From Legionellales bacterium (lineage in GTDB: Bacteria > Pseudomonadota > Gammaproteobacteria > WLWR01), in contig WLWR01000095.1 of the NCBI GenBank assembly GCA_012103495.1, positions 1 to 6,923 on the forward strand: DNA of 6,923 bases, given 5' to 3'. Position numbers and translations under genes: made by a program. The notes under the pieces were generated by a model that worked only from the letters and a program-made list of their open reading frames with translations, made no database searches and had not been told where the DNA came from. Numbering within the stretch: position 1 is the stretch's first letter; the number at the start of each line of letters is the position of its first letter. This document shows positions 1-5,206 of the stretch, piece by piece.

Positions 1-522
1 CCCCGCGCGGCCACCGGCAAATTGCGTTTGCCCAATATGAATTTTACCGCTTAAAAAAGTGCCCGCGGTGAGCACCACCGTGGTAGCTCGGAACGTTAAC
101 CCCATTTGGGTCCACACGCCAACAACACGATCGTGTTCGATCAACACATCATCCACGGCTTGTTGCATGAGGGTTAAATTCGGCTGATTTTCCAACCGTT
201 GACGAATGGCTTGCTTGTACAGCACTCGATCGGCTTGTGCACGAGTAGCGCGCACCGCCGGACCTTTGCGAGCATTGAGCATGCGAAATTGAATACCAGC
301 GTGATCAATGGCTTGAGCCATCACACCACCTAACGCGTCAATTTCTTTCACCAAATGACTTTTGCCAATCCCACCAATGGCTGGATTGCAAGACATTTGC
401 CCCAAAGTATCGATGTTGTGGGTTAATAATAAGGTACGAACCCCCAACCGCGCTGCGGCCAACGCTGCTTCGGTACCGGCATGACCACCCCCGATCACAA
501 TGACATCGTATTGATTTCGCAT
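1..522 (-). CDS. mnmG: MnmG (GidA), tRNA uridine-5-carboxymethylaminomethyl modification enzyme, N-terminal 174 residues (partial)
   Basis: This frame runs open from an ATG at 520-522 to the left edge and begins MRNQYDVIVIGGGHAGTEAA. That is the Rossmann FAD-binding fold with the GxGxxG motif at residues 11-16 (GGGHAG). It continues through the family block SCNPAIGGIGK followed by HLVKEIDALGG, and ends at FAGGRAG. Known for the family: MnmG is a cytosolic FAD and NADH enzyme that works with the GTPase MnmE to place the (carboxymethyl)aminomethyl group on wobble U34 of certain tRNAs. The family is about 620-630 residues, so roughly the first 28% is present and the NADH-binding and MnmE-contact parts lie outside. 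The ATG has no clear Shine-Dalgarno sequence, but the FAD motif begins at the usual distance from it. Neighbours on the right are unrelated and face away, so the gene starts its own transcript here. Confidence 0.97.
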   Translation of the reverse strand, partial: MRNQYDVIVIGGGHAGTEAALAAARLGVRTLLLTHNIDTLGQMSCNPAIGGIGKSHLVKEIDALGGVMAQAIDHAGIQFRMLNARKGPAVRATRAQADRVLYKQAIRQRLENQPNLTLMQQAVDDVLIEHDRVVGVWTQMGLTFRATTVVLTAGTFLSGKIHIGQTQFAGGRAG

Positions 523-552
523 AGATTTGATATGGCTGATAAAAAATTGGCT

Positions 553-561
553 ATTGTACCA
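553..561 (-). promoter_or_regulatory. Extended -10 promoter candidate for mnmG
   Basis: Read on the minus strand this is TGGTACAAT: a -10 hexamer one base off consensus (TACAAT) preceded by the TGn extension. No convincing -35 hexamer lies 16-18 bases further upstream, which is typical of extended -10 promoters. It sits about 31 bases before the mnmG ATG, giving a short leader. Assigned by pattern only. Confidence 0.5.
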
Positions 562-635
562 CGATTGACCAGTTTGCGGCAGGTAAGAAAACGACCCTAA
601 CTGAAACCCAACCATAAAAAAAGGAAGCTCCGCAA

Positions 636-704
636 ATGAACCCAATAGAAACCTTGCTTGAACTTCTTACAACCCCACACGATGATTTGCATCCCAAAGT
701 TTAA
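636..704 (+). CDS. Possible 22-residue leader peptide or gene remnant
   Basis: The ORF starts at ATG 636-638 with a good Shine-Dalgarno sequence, AAGGAAG at 621-627, eight bases upstream. It encodes a short acidic peptide, MNPIETLLELLTTPHDDLHP plus two residues, and ends at TAA 702-704. The stop codon lies at the apex of the 693-717 hairpin, so a terminating ribosome would open the stem. That placement resembles leader-peptide or translational-coupling arrangements, but no run of one regulatory amino acid is seen. It could equally be the 5' end of a gene disrupted downstream. No promoter of its own is obvious. Existence as a translated gene is uncertain. Confidence 0.25.
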   Translation: MNPIETLLELLTTPHDDLHPKV

Positions 705-717
705 ATTAAACTTTGGG
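693..717. repeat. Perfect 11-bp inverted repeat with 3-base loop
   Basis: CCCAAAGTTTA at 693-703 is exactly complementary to TAAACTTTGGG at 707-717, around the loop AAT. No T-run follows on either strand, so it does not look like an intrinsic terminator. The left arm contains the end of the 636-704 ORF. The right arm contains the G-rich stretch just before the ATG at 724, which would be hidden when the stem is closed. Confidence 0.6.
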
Positions 718-873
718 GATAAGATGAAGACACACGGTAACATTGCCTCAAGATTTAAAGTTGAAGCAAAAGCCCGTGGTATTGAATGAGAGGAAACAAA
801 CGGCAGAACCTCTCGGCAACGGAGTAAAATCTAATGGGTTTAATCAAGCAAGATGCCTAAAAAATCATCACTA

Positions 874-901
874 TTGTAATTTAAAGTGGTTTCAGTATAA
901 T
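874..901 (+). promoter_or_regulatory. Sigma70-type promoter for the membrane protein gene at 936
   Basis: A perfect -10 hexamer TATAAT lies at 896-901. TTGTAA at 874-879 matches the -35 consensus at four of six positions, with a 16-base spacer. The predicted transcript would start near 908, leaving a leader of about 28 bases that contains GAGG (921-924) eleven bases before the ATG. Assigned by consensus match. Confidence 0.6.
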
Positions 902-935
902 TAAAAACCTAAAATTTAGAGAGGTTATTAATATT

Positions 936-1694
936 ATGCGTAGAGAAGAACCGTCGCAGCCCACAGTAGAAATAGTATCGGTTGTGAATCGATCATCATT
1001 ATTCCCGGCTCAACAAGTCCCTTCGAAGAAAGATGCCGTAGTGGAAGCTCCTCTACTTAATAAACTCATCACTGTCGCGGAAGAAAAATCGGAAGTTCAG
1101 CACATGATGCTGAAAGCGGCTCATGGGGCTGAACGCCTTATTAGAGATACTGTTCTTGGAATGATTATAGTTCCGGTTGGCAGTATATTGTTTATTTCTA
1201 TAATAGCATCACTACCCGCAACCGCTCCGCTAGCTTTACCCCTTGTCTTCGGGCTCACCATAGCTGGAGCGGCTATCGGATTGACAAATCGAGCAATAAA
1301 ACTTTACGAAGGCACCGGCGAAAACCCGCCTGACAGTATCGCATTAGATATGATGAAATTTTCTATGGATTTTACTCTACTTTTCAGTACGATGGCCATG
1401 CCCGCGACAATACTCGGATTAGGAGTTATAGCCGGTTTCATGCCAATATCCCTTTCATTTATGGCTTCCAGTATCATCGTGATTGCAGTAGCTGCAATAG
1501 TTACGCTATGCCTAATGCGTCATCCAAAAGCATGTGAACTTGGCGGTTATAGCCTTATTGCGAGAGTTAAACACTGGTTTAACGAGCAGGTTCAAGCATG
1601 GGCAGCAGATGATGATGCCATCAACCATCTCTCATCAGCAGAGGAAAACATAGTAGAATCAGCAGAGCCGAAGTCTAACCTCTGTGCGCCTTAA
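936..1694 (+). CDS. Uncharacterised inner-membrane protein with four predicted helices (252 residues)
   Basis: I do not recognise this family. The start is ATG 936-938, preceded by AGAGAGG at 918-924 with a long 11-base spacing and by a good promoter. The first 70 or so residues are polar with no signal peptide. Hydrophobic segments follow at about 72-92, 97-117, 146-168 and 172-194, in two hairpin pairs separated by a polar loop (about 118-140, with KLYEGTGENPPDS). The last 55 residues are soluble, and the final 30 are acidic (DDD at 225-227, then SAEENIVESAEPKS). Both ends are predicted on the same side, probably cytoplasmic. AT-rich codons such as ATA and AGA are frequent, unlike in priA. 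It stands alone between mnmG and a convergent gene, so context gives no function. Its acidic C-terminus loosely resembles a type IV secretion signal, but a plain membrane protein is equally possible. Confidence 0.8.
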   Translation: MRREEPSQPTVEIVSVVNRSSLFPAQQVPSKKDAVVEAPLLNKLITVAEEKSEVQHMMLKAAHGAERLIRDTVLGMIIVPVGSILFISIIASLPATAPLALPLVFGLTIAGAAIGLTNRAIKLYEGTGENPPDSIALDMMKFSMDFTLLFSTMAMPATILGLGVIAGFMPISLSFMASSIIVIAVAAIVTLCLMRHPKACELGGYSLIARVKHWFNEQVQAWAADDDAINHLSSAEENIVESAEPKSNLCAP

Positions 1695-1705
1695 AACTAT
1701 AAATT

Positions 1706-1782
1706 AAATTGCATCTCTATTAAAAATCACGAGTCTTGCTAAATCCTAGCAAGACTCGTGATTTTTAATAGAGATGCAATTT
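1706..1782. terminator. Perfect 36-bp inverted repeat; bidirectional terminator between convergent genes
   Basis: The arms at 1706-1741 and 1747-1782 are exact reverse complements around the five-base loop AATCC. The inner 15-bp stem (1727-1741 with 1747-1761) is the GC-richer part. It is flanked by A5 at 1722-1726 and T5 at 1762-1766, the classic symmetric form of a bidirectional intrinsic terminator. It lies between the stop codons of two convergent genes, and its last base is the first base of the minus-strand gene's TAA complement. The outer 21 bp of perfect pairing beyond the terminator core is unusual and unexplained. Confidence 0.88.
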
Positions 1783-2672
1783 TACATTGTCAAACATGAG
1801 TTGCTTCGACCATCCATCGCCACGTCATTTGCATCATTACCATCCATCGTCATATCAGCGGCATCATCACGGAACAACACGGTGTTTTGTAGCTGGGACT
1901 TCACCAGATTTTGCCTTTCGGGTGATGCAAAAGTCGGATCTGCCACTAATAATTGAAAAACGCGCGTTGCTATATTTTCGCTATTATTAGGAAAATTGGG
2001 CCCGGTAATTCCATTAAAATAGCGCGTTAAAAGCTCCCAACATTTAGCATACATAGCATGATCTTCACTCTCAGGATTCTTCTCCTGCACACCACCATCA
2101 ATCTCATCGTCATTAGGATTATCCGCCTTCACATCAGCATCCCGATTCCTACAATCATAACAACTCAAATATATGGCATCGGCGCCCTCAAATATATGAC
2201 CCCATTTATCTTTTACAAAAGAAAAAGCATTACCGACCTCAATCAAATCATAAATTAAATCACTAATGGTCGACATATAGTGATCATTTTCAGGTCCTTC
2301 TTGTGTCACCCAATATCTTTCAATTTCCTGATGGAGATAAGCGTTTATCAATTCAGGTTTTGCAGAATCAAAAAATGTAACACCTATGTCCCAAATGGGT
2401 AACTCACACTTTTCAGCAAACCAGGCTTTTAACGTCATTAAAGTCGTTAGGCTAACGGTTGACGCATTATAATGAATAACAATGCTTTTTTGCTCTATCC
2501 ACATCGCCATAGTCTGAATAATCTTTAATTGCTGAAAATTATTGTCAAAAAGGCCTCTATTACAATTACCTTCCAAGCAAAATCGAACGCCTTCTTCTTG
2601 TACCTTGCGCATATCAACCTGATCAAGTTGGGGAACAAAGTTAGCATTTGCATCAATAATAATATCAAACAT
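1782..2672 (-). CDS. Uncharacterised acidic protein with C-terminal decapeptide repeat (296 residues)
   Basis: I do not recognise this protein. Start ATG (2670-2672, minus strand) is supported by GAGGAAGA at 2681-2688 with an eight-base gap. It begins MFDIIIDANANFVPQLDQVD. No signal peptide or membrane segment is seen. The first 175 residues look globular, mixing hydrophobic stretches (about 61-100, 134-170) with a CYDC pair at 171-174. Residues about 178-205 form a low-complexity acidic linker (DADVKADNPNDDE and on). A second helical-looking block follows at about 207-263. The tail has two tandem decapeptides, DDAADMTMDG (269-278) and NDANDVAMDG (279-288). It is AT-rich compared with priA. 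It is transcribed divergently from priA and converges on the membrane protein gene, with the shared 36-bp hairpin at its end. Soluble cytosolic or secreted are both possible; function unknown. Confidence 0.8.
   Translation of the reverse strand: MFDIIIDANANFVPQLDQVDMRKVQEEGVRFCLEGNCNRGLFDNNFQQLKIIQTMAMWIEQKSIVIHYNASTVSLTTLMTLKAWFAEKCELPIWDIGVTFFDSAKPELINAYLHQEIERYWVTQEGPENDHYMSTISDLIYDLIEVGNAFSFVKDKWGHIFEGADAIYLSCYDCRNRDADVKADNPNDDEIDGGVQEKNPESEDHAMYAKCWELLTRYFNGITGPNFPNNSENIATRVFQLLVADPTFASPERQNLVKSQLQNTVLFRDDAADMTMDGNDANDVAMDGRSNSCLTM
1809..1868 (-). repeat. Imperfect tandem 30-bp repeat inside the acidic protein gene
   Basis: Two adjacent 30-base units, 1809-1838 and 1839-1868, match at 23 of 30 positions and keep frame. 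They encode the decapeptides DDAADMTMDG and NDANDVAMDG (six of ten identical). The pattern suggests an old in-frame duplication at the C-terminus that has since diverged. Confidence 0.7.
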
Positions 2673-2717
2673 AAATTAAATCTTCCTCATTTATTATTTA
2701 CCAAAGAATGTAACATG

Positions 2718-2751
2718 TTTCTTATTAAGAAAATGTTAATTAAATATTAAC
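2718..2751. promoter_or_regulatory. Two adjacent small dyads in the divergent intergenic region
   Basis: TTTCTT (2718-2723) and AAGAAA (2727-2732) pair around ATT. GTTAAT (2735-2740) and ATTAAC (2746-2751) pair around TAAAT. A palindrome AACATGTT lies just to the left. They lie 46-79 bases upstream of the minus-strand gene's ATG, where its promoter should be, so they may be operator sites. AT-rich sequence gives such dyads easily. A 20-base pure-pyrimidine tract follows at 2751-2770. I see no clear promoter hexamers for the minus-strand gene. Confidence 0.25.
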
Positions 2752-2844
2752 CCTTTCCCCTTCTCTCTTCAACTTACCCCTTTGCGCCGGATTGATTGTT
2801 TAACTGAGCCATCCATTTTCTGGCTAACATTTTCAATCCATCGT

Positions 2845-2873
2845 TTGCCCTTACCCTACTTTTTCGGTTAAAT
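2845..2873 (+). promoter_or_regulatory. Possible priA promoter
   Basis: TTGCCC at 2845-2850 and TTAAAT at 2868-2873 each match the sigma70 hexamers at four of six positions and are 17 bases apart. This would start transcription near 2880, about 26 bases before the priA ATG. An alternative -10, TATGAT at 2892-2897, would put the start almost at the ATG and make a nearly leaderless message. Neither is strong. Confidence 0.35.
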
Positions 2874-2905
2874 ACTCGTTCATTCCACTGATATGATGTG
2901 AGCTT

Positions 2906-5113
2906 ATGTCCAACCCAGTTTTAGAAGTCGCCGTTGCCAATACGGGATTTGCCTGGTTGGATTATTTACCTCCCATCGCACAACCTTTGTCCAACGACAC
3001 CGTAGTGGTAGGGCGACGTGTGCGCGTGTCGGTACGTCAGCGTGAATTGATTGGGGTGGTTATCAATGTAAAAGCAACCTCCGAATTTGCCAAACTCAAA
3101 CCAGTGATTGAATGGGTAGATGAGCAACCGCTGTTGCCGGAAGCATTGCTGCGATTTTATCGCTGGCTAAGTGATTATTATCATTATCCATTTAGTGAAG
3201 TGATTGACATGGCATTGCCCAATGGATTGCGTCAGGGATTGCCTGCGGCGCTAACTCCGATCACCTTGTGGCAATTGTCAGAAAATAAAAGAACGGTTGA
3301 TCCAAACCAAGTCTTTAAGCGAGCGCCGAAACAACTGGCATTAATAACATATTTACAGCAACACGCGCCGGTATCCTCCACACAATTGGCTTCCCAAGGC
3401 TGGCGTCGCTCGCTCTTGGCTAGCTTGGCTCACAAAGGTTGGTTGGAAACGATCGAACAATTACCGCCAACGGCAGAAGCCAGTGCACAAACACAACAAG
3501 CGGATTTACCGCTAAACGATCAACAGCAAATCGTGTTTGACGCCATCACCAAACAGTTGACCGATTATCATTGTCATTTATTGCACGGGGTCACTGGCAG
3601 CGGTAAAACAGAAGTGTACATTCAATTGGCGCGTCGGGTATTACAAGCCGGTCACCAAGTACTGATTTTAGTCCCAGAAATTGGCTTGACGCCGCAGTTG
3701 GTTTCTCGCTTTTCGCAACGCTTTTGTGAACCTTGGGTCACGCTGCATTCGGGATTAAGTGATCAACAACGCTTGCAAGCTTGGTTGCAAGCTTGGCAAG
3801 GCAGCGCACGAATTGTGATCGGTACCCGTTCTGCACTGTTTACCCCTTTACCACAACTGGGTTTGATTATTGTCGATGAGGAGCACGATGTTTCCTTCAA
3901 ACAACAAGATCGCTTGCGTTACTCTGCACGCGATGGAGCGATCGTGCGAGCCCAGCAATGTGACATTCCAATTCTATTAGGTTCGGCAACGCCTTCGCTG
4001 GAAAGTCTAGCCAACGTTGCGCGCGATCGATTTCAACTGCATCGTTTAACCACGCGTGCGGGTAATGCCAAACCGGTGAATTACCAATTAATTGATATCC
4101 GTCGTCAACCACTGGAAGATGGTTTGTCCAAACCTTTGTTAACCGCTATGCAGCAGCGATTGGACGCGGGACAACAAGTATTGTTGTTCATCAACCGCCG
4201 CGGTTACGCACCGGTGTTCTTATGTCACGCTTGCGGTTGGATCGCCGATTGTCATCAATGCGATGCGCATTTGACCGTTCATTTAAACCCGGATTATTTA
4301 CAATGTCATCACTGCGGTTATCGACGCGCGTTGTTTCCCTCGTGTCCCTCTTGTCAAGGTGTGGATTTTATTTCAAAAGGCGTTGGCACCAAACGATTGG
4401 AACAGCGATTAATGGAATTGTTTCCGCAATATCCGGTGATACGCATTGATCGTGACAACGTTCGGCGTCAACAAACCATGCGTACATTGATGCAGCAAAT
4501 TATGCAAGGCGATCCCCAAATTTTATTGGGTACACAAATGTTGGCCAAGGGACATCACTTTCCTCAAGTAACGTTGGTTGGTGTTATTGATGCCGATCAT
4601 GGTTTGTTCAGCACTGATTTTCGTGGGCAAGAACGCTTAGCACAATTATTACTGCAAGTAGCTGGACGCGCTGGACGCGCACAGCACGCCGGTGATGTGT
4701 TGATTCAAACACATGCACCAGAACACGCCTTATTGCAAACCCTCATCAGTCAACCTTATGACGTGTTGGCGAAAACCTTATTAACTGAGCGACAACATGC
4801 GTTATTGCCACCGTTTGCCACGCTTGCTTTGTTGCGCTGTGATGCGAAAACTCTTCCGCAGGCGATGACCCATTTAACTCAAGTGAAACAGCGCTTGAAC
4901 CATCGAGAGAATCCGCAACTGGCAGTCCTAGGCCCTATCCCAGCGCCGATGCAAAAACGTGCCGGGTTTTTCCGCGCGCAATTGTTATTATCCAGTGTCA
5001 GTCGGCAAGTATTGCAACAAGCTTTGACAAATTTGTCACAGCAAAAAGATTGCCTGATCATGCGGCCACATTTGAAATGCACCTTGGATGTGGATCCATT
5101 GGAATTGTTTTGA
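2906..5113 (+). CDS. priA: PriA, primosomal protein N' / replication restart 3'-5' DNA helicase
   Basis: This is a full-length PriA of 735 residues (E. coli PriA is 732). It recognises stalled forks and D-loops and starts reloading of DnaB through PriB and DnaT. Domains in order are the N-terminal 3' DNA-binding domain (about 1-105), winged helix (about 106-200), helicase lobe 1, zinc-binding insertion, helicase lobe 2 and the C-terminal domain. Visible motifs are Walker A GSGKT at 231-235, LVPEIGLTPQ, Walker B DEEH at 324-327, LGSATPSLES, GTQMLAKGHHFP from 542 and QVAGRAGR at 584-591. All eight zinc-ligand cysteines are present at 440, 443, 449, 452, 467, 470, 480 and 483, in the spacing known from E. 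coli. The ATG start has only GTGAG before it, a weak ribosome binding site, but the N-terminus aligns with the family. No sign of truncation or frameshift. It is a lone gene, divergent from the acidic protein gene. Confidence 0.98.
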   Translation: MSNPVLEVAVANTGFAWLDYLPPIAQPLSNDTVVVGRRVRVSVRQRELIGVVINVKATSEFAKLKPVIEWVDEQPLLPEALLRFYRWLSDYYHYPFSEVIDMALPNGLRQGLPAALTPITLWQLSENKRTVDPNQVFKRAPKQLALITYLQQHAPVSSTQLASQGWRRSLLASLAHKGWLETIEQLPPTAEASAQTQQADLPLNDQQQIVFDAITKQLTDYHCHLLHGVTGSGKTEVYIQLARRVLQAGHQVLILVPEIGLTPQLVSRFSQRFCEPWVTLHSGLSDQQRLQAWLQAWQGSARIVIGTRSALFTPLPQLGLIIVDEEHDVSFKQQDRLRYSARDGAIVRAQQCDIPILLGSATPSLESLANVARDRFQLHRLTTRAGNAKPVNYQLIDIRRQPLEDGLSKPLLTAMQQRLDAGQQVLLFINRRGYAPVFLCHACGWIADCHQCDAHLTVHLNPDYLQCHHCGYRRALFPSCPSCQGVDFISKGVGTKRLEQRLMELFPQYPVIRIDRDNVRRQQTMRTLMQQIMQGDPQILLGTQMLAKGHHFPQVTLVGVIDADHGLFSTDFRGQERLAQLLLQVAGRAGRAQHAGDVLIQTHAPEHALLQTLISQPYDVLAKTLLTERQHALLPPFATLALLRCDAKTLPQAMTHLTQVKQRLNHRENPQLAVLGPIPAPMQKRAGFFRAQLLLSSVSRQVLQQALTNLSQQKDCLIMRPHLKCTLDVDPLELF
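3773..3796 (+). repeat. Perfect 12-bp tandem repeat inside priA
   Basis: The 12-base unit TTGCAAGCTTGG occurs twice in a row and encodes LQAWLQAW (residues 290-297), between Walker A and the GTRSALF motif. The surrounding protein seems to keep the usual family spacing, so it is probably not an added duplication that lengthens the protein. Confidence 0.6.
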
Positions 5114-5116
5114 ATT

Positions 5117-5148
5117 GATCCAGTTCACTTTTTGATGTGAACTGGATC
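5117..5148. terminator. 12-bp hairpin after priA, without a T-run
   Basis: GATCCAGTTCAC (5117-5128) pairs perfectly with GTGAACTGGATC (5137-5148) around the eight-base loop TTTTTGAT. It starts three bases after the priA stop codon. The stem is strong, but no T-run follows on the plus strand, so it may stabilise the 3' end of the message or work with a factor rather than be a canonical intrinsic terminator. Confidence 0.5.
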
Positions 5149-5165
5149 GATGCGTGAATTGAATC

Positions 5166-5202
5166 GAAAGAGCCTCCGCTCTCATACTTTAAGCGCTCTT
5201 TC
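5166..5202. terminator. Weak 8-bp inverted repeat between the convergent ends of priA and the next gene
   Basis: GAAAGAGC (5166-5173) and GCTCTTTC (5195-5202) are complementary with a 21-base loop. An alternative five-base stem, AGAGC with GCTCT around CTCC (5169-5182), uses the same left arm. It ends four bases before the minus-strand gene's stop codon, where its terminator should be, but the tail is only modestly T-rich. Confidence 0.3.
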
Positions 5203-5206
5203 ATTT

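Larger units (their letters stand above)
523..935. other. 413-base intergenic region between divergent mnmG and the membrane protein gene
   Basis: No long ORF is present on either strand. The left part holds the mnmG promoter. The middle holds a 22-codon ORF with a strong ribosome binding site (636-704), overlapping a perfect hairpin (693-717). A second 21-codon ORF (724-789, beginning MKTHGNIASRFK) has only a weak GGGG stretch before it. In the frame of that second ORF, the triplets after its TGA could continue for some 16 residues before another stop, so the stretch might be the remains of a broken gene, but I recognise no family. The right end carries the promoter and ribosome binding site of the next gene. 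Positions 790-873 hold nothing I can name. Confidence 0.6.

Noticed and set aside
693..717. Hairpin considered as an intrinsic terminator
   Set aside because: No T-run follows on either strand and no long gene ends here.
813..825. 13-base sequence TCGGCAACGGAGT also found at 6223-6235
   Set aside because: It is a single short match in unrelated contexts, with flanks that do not match; not a convincing repeat or attachment site.
1774..2258. Several 60-67 codon plus-strand ORFs at 1774-1956, 1787-1990 and 2058-2258
   Set aside because: They overlap one another or lie antisense to the 296-residue frame and have low-complexity translations (runs of His, Ile or Thr), as expected for shadows.
936..2672. 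The two orphan genes as a toxin-antitoxin or effector-immunity pair
   Set aside because: They are convergent with separate promoters and a strong terminator between them, have no typical toxin or antitoxin motifs, and are not co-transcribed.
4661..4678. Tandem 9-base repeat in priA
   Set aside because: It is the natural coding of the conserved AGRAGR helicase motif.
3897..5082. Short ORFs inside priA on both strands
   Set aside because: priA is intact in one frame with every expected motif; these are overlapping frames without independent support.
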